A stretch of DNA of 40,039 nt from SAR116 cluster bacterium AG-426-I14 (GCA_003210055.1 QCNS01000015.1:1-40039); one strand, 5' to 3'; positions 25,502-32,874 are shown, counted from the first letter of the stretch. The notes: generated by a model not told the origin, from the letters alone. Made by a program: numbers and translations.

Positions 25502-26389
25502 TTATAATTTTTTAAGATTAAAACCATAAAAAATAATCGCAATAATTATTATTGAACCTCCAGTTAAAATTGACAAATTTGGAGTTTCATTGATACCAAA
25601 TATTGGTATCCATGCCCAAATAATGCCTCCAACAACCTCCAACAAAGTTAACAAAGTTAAATCCGCAGAAGGTAAATGCTTTGAGCCCATACTGTATAAA
25701 ATAAAACCTGAGGCAACTATAATACCATGCACCAAACTTAGTATTATATTTAAAACTGGTATTTTAATTATACTATCTAGAGAAAATTCGAGCATTGTTA
25801 ATGCAAATAGTGAACAAATTAATCCAGCTATAGCTACAACAAAAAACTTAGTAGTCCTAGTTTTCAATCGAATAGATCTTATAGAAATAGTGTATAGAGA
25901 AAAACCTATGGCAGCCATTAAGCCAATTATAGCTCCAATAATTGAACCTGTAATATAATCATTAATAATTAACAAACATATACCAATTAAAGCTATAATC
26001 ATCGCAATTAAGGTTGTTTGCCTTACCACTTCTCCCAAAATAAAATATGCCAAGGCACCTGTTATAAAGGGAATTGCAGCTAACATTAATAATGTTACTG
26101 CTACAGAAGTTTTGGTTATCGAAAAGATAAAACAAGTAAAAGTTATAGCTAAAACAAAACTACCAATTATTGATTGAAAGTTAATTTTTTTTAAATTTTT
26201 GTAAAAATTGAAACCTTCAAAAAATATCAAAAATAAAATAATAACAAATGTTGTTGCCAATCCCCTATAGGCTAAATACTGGAAAATATATTGCTCTGCG
26301 TCTATCATGTGCCGCACGGTTACAATGCCAAAACTCCAAATTATACCAGCAATAAGGACTAATAAGAAAGATTTTACATACATATTCAT
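25502..26389 (-). CDS. DMT-superfamily transporter (EamA)
   Basis: 295 residues, ten hydrophobic helices in two EamA repeats (first ending AAIPFITGALAYFILGEVVR, second with LTLLTLLEVVGGIIWAW). Inner-membrane metabolite exporter or permease; substrate unknown. Divergently arranged with another EamA gene at 26466, sharing a 76-bp promoter region. Confidence 0.86.
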   Translation of the reverse strand: MNMYVKSFLLVLIAGIIWSFGIVTVRHMIDAEQYIFQYLAYRGLATTFVIILFLIFFEGFNFYKNLKKINFQSIIGSFVLAITFTCFIFSITKTSVAVTLLMLAAIPFITGALAYFILGEVVRQTTLIAMIIALIGICLLIINDYITGSIIGAIIGLMAAIGFSLYTISIRSIRLKTRTTKFFVVAIAGLICSLFALTMLEFSLDSIIKIPVLNIILSLVHGIIVASGFILYSMGSKHLPSADLTLLTLLEVVGGIIWAWIPIFGINETPNLSILTGGSIIIIAIIFYGFNLKKL

Positions 26390-26465
26390 TAAAAAAGACC
26401 GATTAGGAATTAGTTTTAGAACATTTCTCTATCTTTATAGTAATAATTAATTTAGAAAGTTGTAA

Positions 26466-27410
26466 ATGAAATTTAATATATTGAATAGTACAAGTGTTGA
26501 CTCACCTTTTTTATCACTAACTTTATTAATCACTGGTATTGTCATTTTGTCATTGCAAGATGCTTTGATAAAACTTATTGCTCTTGAAACTTCGTTTTGG
26601 CAGCTTCAATTAATCAGGTCATTTTTCAACTTAATTTTTCTATTACTATTAGCTAGCGTCATAAAAAAAAAATATCTTTTAGTTCCTTCTAATTGGAAAC
26701 CGGTATTTTTAAGAGCGACCTTCATGGTGTGTTGTATGTTTTGTTTTTTTGCCGGCGCTCCAATTTTGTCTATTTCTCAAATGGCTGCAGGACTCTATAC
26801 ATTTCCCTTATTTGTTACAATATTAGCAGTTATAGTCTCGAAGGAAAAAATTGGCTTTTGGAGAGTTCTTGCTCTGACTATAGGTGCTTTTGGGGCAGCA
26901 TTAGTTCTAGAACCATGGGGACATGATTTTAAAATAATGCAGATTCTTCCGGTATTAGCAGGTTTTTTCTATGCTTGTAATATAATAATGATTAGGAAAT
27001 TTTGTCGGAATGAGAGCCCAATGTCTTTGACTTTTGCTGTAGGAATAATGTTTTTTATTTCAGGACTATTTGGAATAGTATTATTAGAATCTTTTATTAA
27101 TGTAAACCAGCATGATATTGACACTCAATTTATTTCCATAGGATGGCCTAAACTTACATTCTTAGTTTTATTTTTTGCAATTTTTTGCTCAATTTTAAAT
27201 GTTATTGGAAATTTATCTTTATCTAAGGCCTACCAAAATGCTGATAGTAGTTGGTTAGCTCCTATTGATTATTCTTATCTGCTTTTTGCCTGTTTTTGGA
27301 GTAAAGTAATTTTTAATGTATGGCCAAGTACAACTAATTTTATTGGTATCTTGTTAATTGCCTCTGCCGGCATTTTAACTGCATACAGAGAAAAAATAAA
27401 AAAGCGATAA
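26466..27410 (+). CDS. DMT-superfamily transporter (EamA)
   Basis: 314 residues with ten hydrophobic helices and two EamA repeats (SLQDALIKLIALETSFWQLQ at the start of repeat 1, TFPLFVTILAVIVSKEKIG at its end). It is the most divergent of the three DMT proteins in the window and resembles the RhaT/S-adenosylmethionine-carrier-like branch only generally. Divergent from 25502. Confidence 0.86.
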   Translation: MKFNILNSTSVDSPFLSLTLLITGIVILSLQDALIKLIALETSFWQLQLIRSFFNLIFLLLLASVIKKKYLLVPSNWKPVFLRATFMVCCMFCFFAGAPILSISQMAAGLYTFPLFVTILAVIVSKEKIGFWRVLALTIGAFGAALVLEPWGHDFKIMQILPVLAGFFYACNIIMIRKFCRNESPMSLTFAVGIMFFISGLFGIVLLESFINVNQHDIDTQFISIGWPKLTFLVLFFAIFCSILNVIGNLSLSKAYQNADSSWLAPIDYSYLLFACFWSKVIFNVWPSTTNFIGILLIASAGILTAYREKIKKR

Positions 27411-27499
27411 ATTTTCAATTAATTATTATAAAATTTTAATACTAAATCTATTTTATTTAAAAATTGCATTTTAGAATTTTATTTATAAATTATTAGATC

Positions 27500-27904
27500 A
27501 TGAATTTAATTAGATCTATTGCTAAAATATTAATTTTTCTTTTTGTTGTTTGGTTAATTTTTATGTCAATTGCTGGGCTTTTAGGCATTTCAATTCATTT
27601 CCCTTTTGTAATAACAGAAGAAGGTGGAATTCCTTATCATAGACTTTTGAGTATAAGAATTGCTGTATTTCTTACTTTAGCTTATTATGGTGCTTTATAT
27701 ATAATCAATAAAAGTAAAGAAGTTTACCCTGTTCAATTCTTAAAAGTTTTTCTATTTAATTTATGTGCTGTTGGTCTTATTATTTTTTATAGAATGGAAG
27801 TTCCAAAAGAAGAGTATCTTGTTGCAGCTTTTTGGATAGGATTTTTTATAATTTTAAATTTTGCAACGACTGAACGTTACCGAAAGTTATTTAAAAAAAA
27901 TTAA
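27500..27904 (+). CDS. Four-helix membrane protein, function unknown
   Basis: 134 residues with four hydrophobic segments (about 8-32, 52-70, 80-98, 106-122) and a basic C-terminus (ERYRKLFKKN). No recognised domain. Convergent with the small gene at 27919. Confidence 0.55.
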   Translation: MNLIRSIAKILIFLFVVWLIFMSIAGLLGISIHFPFVITEEGGIPYHRLLSIRIAVFLTLAYYGALYIINKSKEVYPVQFLKVFLFNLCAVGLIIFYRMEVPKEEYLVAAFWIGFFIILNFATTERYRKLFKKN

Positions 27905-27918
27905 ATATACAAAGTATT

Positions 27919-28230
27919 TTATGCATCCATATCTAATGAAGGACTTGTAATAGCTTTTTCTGCTGAAATTTTAGCATCAAACATCTCTGCAATCTTTTTT
28001 TGAAAATCTTTAAATATCGGAAATGCATTATCTAAATCTTGTTGGGTTTTAAACCACATTATTGCCATACCTCTATCAGGCGCAATATGAAAACTTCTAC
28101 TGGATATAAAACCTTTTGGCATTTCTTTTGGGGCATTTTGTTCTACAAAATCATGCGCAGGCCCCATTAATTTAGGATTTAGATACCTGAAATGTAAAAT
28201 AGCACAGAAATATAGTTCGTTTGGTTTCAT
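27919..28230 (-). CDS. Small protein, possibly dimeric alpha/beta-barrel (monooxygenase-like)
   Basis: 103 residues. LYFCAILHFRY as a first strand and RGMAIMWFKTQQDLDNAFPIFKD as a strand-helix near residues 52-74 resemble the ferredoxin-like dimeric alpha/beta-barrel fold of ABM/EthD-type proteins, but this is a fold-level impression, not a family match. Last gene before the island-like region. Confidence 0.5.
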   Translation of the reverse strand: MKPNELYFCAILHFRYLNPKLMGPAHDFVEQNAPKEMPKGFISSRSFHIAPDRGMAIMWFKTQQDLDNAFPIFKDFQKKIAEMFDAKISAEKAITSPSLDMDA

Positions 28231-28326
28231 AGATTTAAATTATCCAACTTTAAAAAAATATTCAAATAATAAGTTTGCTTTTATCAATGCTTAATTTCAA
28301 AATATATTTAAAATATTTTTGTCTTG

Positions 28327-28833
28327 TCATCCTACCAGAAAAGTCTCTTCATATAAACTTTCATCTATTTCCAAATCTTTACCGTTCCATATCCCAACAC
28401 CATTTTTTGCACGATATATTCCACTCCAAAATCTTTCAGCTACAATGTCACCAATAATATCTTCAATATAAAATCTTTCACCATTTTTTGCATCTTTAGG
28501 AACTAGATACATTGCCCATGTATATAGGTCTTTTTTGGAACCTTGATATATTTGATAAGTTAATAATTCTTTCCATTGTTCATAGGGATAATTCACCTCT
28601 TCTCCATATTGAACATACATTTTTCTATCTGTAACTTTTATTATTTCACCTGTTTTATAATTTTGGAGAACCATTCTTCTTGAAAAGAAATCTTCATTGG
28701 GTTCAATTGTTTTCGTTATAAGATAATTTTTATCTCTATCCTCTGCACTTAAAGAATATCTATTATAATCCTTTTCTCTAATAGTTTTTATTACTCTTAA
28801 ATTTTCATTATTTTGTATTTCTATATCACTCAT
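28327..28833 (-). CDS. Unknown cytosolic protein coupled to the zinc-ribbon-like gene
   Basis: 168 residues, mostly beta-rich and charged, no signal peptide or membrane segment. Readable blocks such as MVLQNYKTGEIIKVTDRKMY and YRAKNGVGIWNGKDL do not match a family I know. Its ATG overlaps the stop of the upstream Cys-rich gene (TAATG), so the two are translationally coupled. Whether the pair belongs to the chromosome or the adjacent integrative element is uncertain. Confidence 0.5.
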   Translation of the reverse strand: MSDIEIQNNENLRVIKTIREKDYNRYSLSAEDRDKNYLITKTIEPNEDFFSRRMVLQNYKTGEIIKVTDRKMYVQYGEEVNYPYEQWKELLTYQIYQGSKKDLYTWAMYLVPKDAKNGERFYIEDIIGDIVAERFWSGIYRAKNGVGIWNGKDLEIDESLYEETFLVG

Positions 28834-29084
28834 TAAACAAACCTAAACATTGGATTTAAACGGCTAATTTTAAGACAGGTATCTTTATCTTTCTTCAAAA
28901 TCTCTATGAGTTTATCTTCAGACATATGCTCTGTATTTAGGATATTCTTTTCACAGTTCTTACAATAAAGAGTCTTATCTTTATCTGTTCTTAAGTCTTT
29001 TAAAGAGACTTTTTTAGGGCAATCTATTGTTTTTAATAGCTCACCTTTTTCGGTATAAATATCCTTATCAATAATGTTTAACAT
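28833..29084 (-). CDS. Small C-x2-C protein, putative zinc-binding
   Basis: 83 residues from ATG 29084, which has GGAGGA 5 nt upstream; an in-frame GTG at 29096 would place the Shine-Dalgarno inside the gene. The arrangement IDCPKKVSLKDL - LYCKNCEKNILNTEHMSEDK - DTCLKI gives four cysteines. It echoes a small domain seen in other bacteria (C-P-x-W...C-x2-C-x-K-x-V-x-N...C), probably a zinc ribbon. Function unknown. Operon partner of 28327. Confidence 0.55.
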   Translation of the reverse strand: MLNIIDKDIYTEKGELLKTIDCPKKVSLKDLRTDKDKTLYCKNCEKNILNTEHMSEDKLIEILKKDKDTCLKISRLNPMFRFV

Positions 29085-29197
29085 TAAATCCTCCACTAAA
29101 TTTAGGCATTATAATTAGGTTTACAGAAATCAATCTGTTTATATTCATTAATTTTGGAATAATTGTTTTATAGCAGGTAATTAGTTATTTTGCAAAT

Positions 29198-29226
29198 TTG
29201 ACACAAAAATCTGTTAGCTTATTATT
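29198..29226 (+). promoter_or_regulatory. Sigma-70-type promoter for 29248
   Basis: A perfect TTGACA at 29198-29203 is followed by 17 nt and ATTATT at 29221-29226. The identical -35/spacer-length/-10 arrangement precedes the paralogous gene at 32875. Predicted transcription would start only a few bases before the GGAGGTG ribosome site. Confidence 0.6.
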
Positions 29227-29247
29227 TACAATAACTTGGAGGTGATT

Positions 29248-29565
29248 ATGGAAGGATTTAATTTTCAAGAAAATATATTTTATATATCACTTGGTATAAT
29301 TTTAATTACTTTTGTGATTGGCATTACACAAGCCAAACCATACAATAAAGACAATGAAGAAAAAATGGCTGGTATACAAAGAGCATTATGCCTAGTCTAT
29401 GGTGTTTCATTTATAACAGGAGCTTATGGCGCTTCTTTGATTTTTTCAGGAACATGGTGGTCATGGGTAATTATCATAGGCTTTGGAATGATGGGTGTTG
29501 GGGCTATTAAAGAAGCATTTGCAAAATATCCAAATGCTCCAAAAGGATATGGTAATATAGAATAA
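29248..29565 (+). CDS. Small membrane protein, copy 1 of a paralogous pair
   Basis: 105 residues from ATG 29248, preceded by a strong GGAGGTG Shine-Dalgarno. Three hydrophobic segments (about residues 10-26, 45-62, 68-86) surround a polar loop QAKPYNKDNEEKMAGIQ. The protein is nearly collinear with the copy at 32875, with identical stretches such as WWSWVIIIGFGMMG and KYPNAPKGYG. No family recognised. A strong promoter and ribosome site suggest high expression; superinfection exclusion or a membrane role for the element is conceivable but unsupported. Confidence 0.75.
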   Translation: MEGFNFQENIFYISLGIILITFVIGITQAKPYNKDNEEKMAGIQRALCLVYGVSFITGAYGASLIFSGTWWSWVIIIGFGMMGVGAIKEAFAKYPNAPKGYGNIE

Positions 29566-29567
29566 TC

Positions 29568-29597
29568 TTATTCCTTTAATTTACTCATTTGCTCTGA
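29568..29597 (-). pseudogene. Remnant of the C-terminus of a 34092-type gene
   Basis: Read leftward, these ten codons give SEQMSKLKE-stop, matching PEQMSRLKD-stop at the end of the 34092 protein; 25 of 27 bases over the last nine codons agree. It lies 2 bp past the stop of membrane-protein copy 1, as if the rest of a convergent gene had been deleted. Short, so chance similarity is not fully excluded. Confidence 0.45.
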
Positions 29598-29665
29598 TTA
29601 TTTTGTTAGTAGTTGCAAATGCATTTGAATTAAGGAGAACAAGTAAAATTAATATAAATTTAAAT

Positions 29666-30100
29666 TTATTTTTCATTAACCAAGTATTCCATTATCAATT
29701 TATATATCCAGCTATCAACAAAGCCAGTATAACTTACATAAAGTACACCTAAGCAAGTGATTGAAATAAAAAAAGCAGTAATGAAACCCATTTCTTCTGA
29801 AGGCGTAGAAATTCCTAGCAAATCTCTAGCTAGACCAACTATTGAAGTATATATACCGGTAAAACCTATTATGAAACCGAGTATACATAAAAAAGGACCA
29901 ACTTTTGAAATTGCAATTATCCAGATACCAACAATAGGCATTAAGAAGACACAAAACAAATATTCAAATACACCATCTGTATTATTACAAGGGCTTGAAA
30001 ACTGAAGATTGGACATGACTAAAGGTATATAATAATAAAGAAACAAACCAAGTAAGCCAAAAACTATAATCCATGATATCTTTGCTAATATTTCCTTCAT
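29666..30100 (-). CDS. Four-helix membrane protein coupled to the replicase
   Basis: 144 residues with four hydrophobic segments (about 8-30, 45-66, 70-92, 105-126). No domain recognised. The replicase stop TAA (30103-30101) is followed immediately by this ATG (30100-30098), so translation is almost certainly coupled. A membrane partner next to a replication protein suggests anchoring, entry exclusion or cell interaction, none of which can be shown here. Confidence 0.6.
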   Translation of the reverse strand: MKEILAKISWIIVFGLLGLFLYYYIPLVMSNLQFSSPCNNTDGVFEYLFCVFLMPIVGIWIIAISKVGPFLCILGFIIGFTGIYTSIVGLARDLLGISTPSEEMGFITAFFISITCLGVLYVSYTGFVDSWIYKLIMEYLVNEK

Positions 30101-31510
30101 TTATTTTTTATATACTTTCTTAAACCAATCATCATTTCTTTCATTCCACTTTGCGTACTCTTGTTCTTTTTCTAACAAATGGTCAAAATCTATATTATCC
30201 CATTGTACATTATCAGGGTCATTATGCTTAGGTTTTTCTTTTTTCTTTTCTTCATGAATAACTTCTTTAATCAGTTCTCTATTATCTTTAAATGATGTTT
30301 TAAATCTATCATGATAAGCTCTCCTCATAGCTTCTTCTAATTCTCCATAAGAGCTATATCCATGATGCATAATGAAACTATCATGTATAGGTAATGCTGG
30401 AGCATTCATCTCTGTAAATTGCAACATAATATTTTCAGCGATACAACTATCTTCAAATTGTAATCTATTACCAATACCTCTAAAAAACTTATCTTGAATG
30501 GGTTTGTGAGCATGTAAAATAGCTTCTTTCAATTCTCTCCAAGACATTCCAATTTCTTCAACATTAATGTTATCAGGCTTTTGATTAAGCTGTGTGTCAG
30601 CCTGTAACATTGCGTTGAAGGCTTGTTTAACAATATCACGATGCTTTCCGTCTAATACTCTGTCGTAGGCATCTTCGTTTCCTAAATCAAGGTTATGTCT
30701 GTCATAAATCATATTTGGATTAAGTTGAGAGAAATCAAATTCTCTTGTTTTCTTTCCGTCAATTGTAATGTGCTGCCTATATTTTTTAGGAACGTTTTGC
30801 CACCATCCTCTATAAAACCTTCCACCACTTTCAAAAGAGTTATTGGTAAAGATACGAACAAGAACCTTTTGCGTTAAATCTATTGGTTCTTTGTCATCTT
30901 CTCTTAAAAGCTCGTCTTGAAGTTTTTCAAACTCACTATCCTTAATTCGCATGTCTATGATATGACGACTAAAACACTTATTTATTTTCTTAAGGTTTGC
31001 TCTCCATTGTTCAGTATCTTTATCTTCGTCATAGGGAACAAGGACTTTTCTATCATCCACTATATCTCTTAGAAGTATCGTCTGTATATCAAGATTAGGT
31101 TTAAGTGTAATCGCAGGATGACCTTCTAACTCATTAAATAATTCAGTAAGATTATAGGTGGCTTTATATCTTGTTAAACTTCCTTCCATTTTAGTTCGGT
31201 CATAATAACCTTCTTTAGTAATGCGTATAAAGTCTAAATCTAATAGTCCTTTGAATGCTTGTTCTACTGTCATCTTGTAAGTAAGTTGAGGGTCTCTATA
31301 TCTATCGTTTTCAGAATAATAACCACTTCTTTTGTTGATAGAACATTCAGCATCTGGGTGTTTGTGATGAGCCTTCCATAAGTCAATCAAGATGTGTTTA
31401 ACAGCATATTTATAGCGAATCAGTTCTTTTTCTGTCCGACTTCGGACACGTATTAACTTACTGTCAATTTCCTTTGAAATCCTTATCCACATTTCATCAA
31501 ACGAGTTCAT
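30101..31510 (-). CDS. Divergent family-A-polymerase-like protein, putative element replicase
   Basis: 469 residues. Residues ~75-125 look like a winged helix (TVEQAFKGLLDLDFIRIT). The second half carries the landmarks of the PolA/T7-RNA-polymerase palm in order. GRFYRGWWQNVPKKYR at 230-245 parallels the PolA GR...QNIP segment. Motif A is EFDFSQLNPNM with Asp259, motif B is RDIVKQAFNAML (Arg291, Lys295), and motif C is LPIHDSFIMHH with His376-Asp377. Both catalytic aspartates are present. There is no recognisable 3'-5' exonuclease domain, and the protein is about half the length of Pol I. The C-terminus is charged. It probably copies the element's DNA; whether it is a DNA polymerase, RNA polymerase or primase cannot be told. 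The start ATG 31510 has AAGGA upstream. It is leftward from the candidate origin region. Confidence 0.7.
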   Translation of the reverse strand: MNSFDEMWIRISKEIDSKLIRVRSRTEKELIRYKYAVKHILIDLWKAHHKHPDAECSINKRSGYYSENDRYRDPQLTYKMTVEQAFKGLLDLDFIRITKEGYYDRTKMEGSLTRYKATYNLTELFNELEGHPAITLKPNLDIQTILLRDIVDDRKVLVPYDEDKDTEQWRANLKKINKCFSRHIIDMRIKDSEFEKLQDELLREDDKEPIDLTQKVLVRIFTNNSFESGGRFYRGWWQNVPKKYRQHITIDGKKTREFDFSQLNPNMIYDRHNLDLGNEDAYDRVLDGKHRDIVKQAFNAMLQADTQLNQKPDNINVEEIGMSWRELKEAILHAHKPIQDKFFRGIGNRLQFEDSCIAENIMLQFTEMNAPALPIHDSFIMHHGYSSYGELEEAMRRAYHDRFKTSFKDNRELIKEVIHEEKKKEKPKHNDPDNVQWDNIDFDHLLEKEQEYAKWNERNDDWFKKVYKK

Positions 31511-31673
31511 TAATATTTTTTCCTTGCAAATTCATAATTTTGTGTTATGGTTTATGTTATATTTCTGTTAATTACATCCTAAATTCCCTTATAAACTTAA
31601 AAATTAGACATTATAATCATTACTAATTTGTGGCAATCTACAAACCTTTCATGCTTATAATCATTTATTATAC

Positions 31674-31697
31674 ATGTCAGACGATTTAATCTGACAT
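31674..31697. promoter_or_regulatory. Operator-like dyad
   Basis: Perfect inverted repeat ATGTCAGA / TCTGACAT separated by 8 nt (CGATTTAA), the geometry of a dimeric HTH-repressor site. It sits in the divergent region between the replicase operon and the small-gene operon, so it could control either or both. The element's own HTH protein (35853) is one candidate binder. Confidence 0.5.
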
Positions 31698-31738
31698 AAG
31701 ACTTTTCAAAATCACAATATATAAAAAATCTCATACTT

Positions 31739-31788
31739 TACCCTCTTCTTTAACCCTTTATTAAATAAAGGGGGTTAAAGAGAGGGTA
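31739..31788. repeat. Long imperfect hairpin
   Basis: Three stacked stems: TACCCTCT (31739-31746) with AGAGGGTA (31781-31788), CTTTAACCC (31748-31756) with GGGTTAAAG (31772-31780), and TTTATT (31757-31762) with AATAAA (31764-31769). Only single- or double-base bulges interrupt them. It is not followed by a run of T on either strand strong enough to be a convincing terminator and lies inside a divergent promoter region. Confidence 0.75.
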
Positions 31789-31832
31789 TTTACTGATTCT
31801 CTAAAAACCTAATCTATGCGCATATATATGGC

Positions 31833-31893
31833 CACACATCTTTATTCTCTTTTCTCCATTTATGGGTGAAAGAAAAGAGAATAAAGATGTGTG
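31833..31893. repeat. Perfect 23-bp-arm hairpin
   Basis: The arm at 31833-31855 is the exact reverse complement of 31871-31893 (23 of 23); the 15-nt loop 31856-31870 itself contains the small palindrome CCATTTATGG. No T-run follows. Such a perfect long stem directly upstream of the small-gene operon and downstream of another hairpin is unusual; candidate roles are an origin/single-strand initiation signal, an oriT-like site or a structured leader. Confidence 0.8.
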
Positions 31894-31948
31894 ACCTTAC
31901 ACAACACTGTTCTCTTTGTTCAACCAACCATTCGTTACGGAGGTATTC

Positions 31949-32107
31949 ATGAACGAAGAAATAAACAAACTACAATCAGATGTTCATCTGTATGAAGATT
32001 ACATTAACTCAATTCAATTTCTTGAAGAGTTTGATGGAATATTCCCTGCCAAGCAATTAGGCACAATTACACAAGACATTATAGACGATATAAAGGAGAC
32101 ACACTAA
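31949..32107 (+). CDS. 52-residue acidic protein, first of the small-gene operon
   Basis: ATG 31949 has GGAGGT 4 nt upstream, which fixes the start within a longer open frame. The acidic, helical product (NEEINKLQSDVHLYEDYIN, then AKQLGTITQDIIDDIKETH) has no recognised family. Its stop overlaps the ATG of the DUF5710 gene (TAATG), so the operon is translationally coupled. Confidence 0.65.
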   Translation: MNEEINKLQSDVHLYEDYINSIQFLEEFDGIFPAKQLGTITQDIIDDIKETH

Positions 32108-32295
32108 TGGCTGAAGATAAATTTTATATTAACTGTTCTTACCATGATAAAGATGAAGCTAAGCTTCTTGGAGCCCGATGGGATTCAGATGAGCGTAAGT
32201 GGTATATCCCTTTTGGACTTGATAGAAGTAAGTTTTCAAAATGGATAAAAAAGAATGAAACAAAAACAAGCAACATACTCAAGGTGGTAAAATGA
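32107..32295 (+). CDS. DUF5710-domain protein
   Basis: 62 residues. FYINCSYHDKDEAKLLGARW followed by DSDERKWYIPFGLDRSKFSKWI is a complete DUF5710 motif. This small domain is often found alone or fused to primases and helicases on plasmids and integrative elements, and is thought to bind nucleic acid or DNA-processing proteins. Coupled to both neighbours (TAATG upstream, ATGA downstream). Confidence 0.85.
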   Translation: MAEDKFYINCSYHDKDEAKLLGARWDSDERKWYIPFGLDRSKFSKWIKKNETKTSNILKVVK

Positions 32296-32516
32296 ACTAC
32301 AACGAAGTTGATACATTTGACGATTTGTATGATGAAGAAGAAGAGGTAACTCGTGAGTCTGCTAAACACAAGTTCCTTTTCTGGAAAGAGCATTTCACAG
32401 ATTTAAAAAAAGATGAACGTGAGCATTGGAACTTTTATCACAATCCGTTTCTTGATGGGGATATTTATGCCTACGAAATACTGACTTGTGATGAAAAAGA
32501 ATTGCTCGTTCATTAA
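32292..32516 (+). CDS. 74-residue acidic protein, function unknown
   Basis: It starts in a 4-bp ATGA overlap with the DUF5710 gene. The N-terminus is very acidic (EVDTFDDLYDEEEEVTRES) and a Trp/His-rich middle follows (FLFWKEHFTDL, REHWNFYHNPF). A small acidic protein in a mobile-element operon could be a DNA-mimic or anti-defence factor, but nothing in the sequence proves this. Confidence 0.6.
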   Translation: MNYNEVDTFDDLYDEEEEVTRESAKHKFLFWKEHFTDLKKDEREHWNFYHNPFLDGDIYAYEILTCDEKELLVH

Positions 32517-32523
32517 ATTTGAC

Positions 32524-32563
32524 AAGGCGATATTAGAATATAACATTTTAGTATCGCCTTTTT
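32524..32563 (+). terminator. Intrinsic terminator or attenuator inside the small-gene operon
   Basis: AAGGCGATA (32524-32532) pairs perfectly with TATCGCCTT (32552-32560) around a 19-nt loop, and the stem runs into a short T tract. The next gene begins only 17 bp later with its own AAAGGAG, so read-through from the operon is probably partial. Confidence 0.6.
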
Positions 32564-32579
32564 ACAAAGGAGATATAAA

Positions 32580-32762
32580 ATGAATTATAGAGAAGGATAT
32601 AGCTTCTTTGATAGACAAGAGTTACTTGAAAAAGCACGACTACTTCATCAAGAGCTTTTTGGAAAAAGACCAGATGCAGACATTTACAGTGCTTTAGATA
32701 TGAGGTCTCTAGAAACTATTGTTAATGAATTAAGAGGTCAGTTGATAAGGAGAAATTTATGA
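32580..32762 (+). CDS. 60-residue helical protein, function unknown
   Basis: Strong AAAGGAG precedes ATG 32580. The product shows YSFFDRQELLEKARLLHQEL and SALDMRSLETIVNELRGQLI, an alpha-helical hairpin pattern. A decayed copy of its 3' end lies on the minus strand at 34903-34969, indicating the gene has been duplicated within the element. It overlaps the next tiny frame by ATGA. Confidence 0.6.
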   Translation: MNYREGYSFFDRQELLEKARLLHQELFGKRPDADIYSALDMRSLETIVNELRGQLIRRNL

Positions 32763-32806
32763 AATTGCTTTTAATCATCATTTTTACTTTTCTGATAATG
32801 TACTAA
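32759..32806 (+). CDS. 15-residue hydrophobic peptide (tiny gene)
   Basis: ATG 32759 overlaps the stop of 32580 as ATGA and has AAGGAG about 6 nt upstream. It encodes MKLLLIIIFTFLIMY, one short membrane-seeking helix, then TAA. The size and hydrophobicity resemble type-I toxin or leader peptides, but it could also be the relic of a lost signal-peptide gene. Confidence 0.35.
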   Translation: MKLLLIIIFTFLIMY

Positions 32807-32824
32807 AATAGTGTGTTCGTATAA

Positions 32825-32853
32825 TTGACAATAATACAAGTTAATTTATTATT
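32825..32853 (+). promoter_or_regulatory. Sigma-70-type promoter for 32875
   Basis: Perfect TTGACA at 32825-32830, 17-nt spacer, ATTATT at 32848-32853, exactly the arrangement upstream of paralogue 29248. The sequence CAGTACATAA just downstream recurs at about 35809 ahead of the HTH gene. Confidence 0.6.
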
Positions 32854-32874
32854 TCAGTACATAAGGAGGTGATT

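Larger units (their letters stand above)
31511..31948. other. 438-bp divergent control region / candidate replication origin
   Basis: Non-coding on both strands as far as I can read. It separates the leftward replicase operon from the rightward small-gene operon. It contains two copies of TTATAATCATT (31611-31621 and 31655-31665, 44 bp apart), a 24-bp dyad (31674-31697), a long imperfect hairpin (31739-31788), a 10-bp palindrome TATGCGCATA at about 31815-31824, and a perfect 23-bp-arm hairpin (31833-31893). Density of symmetry next to a replicase gene suggests an origin plus autoregulatory operators; this is inference. Confidence 0.5.

Noticed and set aside
29566-29665. Plus-strand hydrophobic frame after membrane-protein copy 1
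   Set aside because: It reads as a membrane helix, but has no usable start codon or ribosome site and coincides with the minus-strand remnant of a 34092-type gene.
31739-31893. The two hairpins as ordinary rho-independent terminators
   Set aside because: They sit upstream of both flanking divergent operons with no gene to terminate, and neither is followed by a proper T-run.
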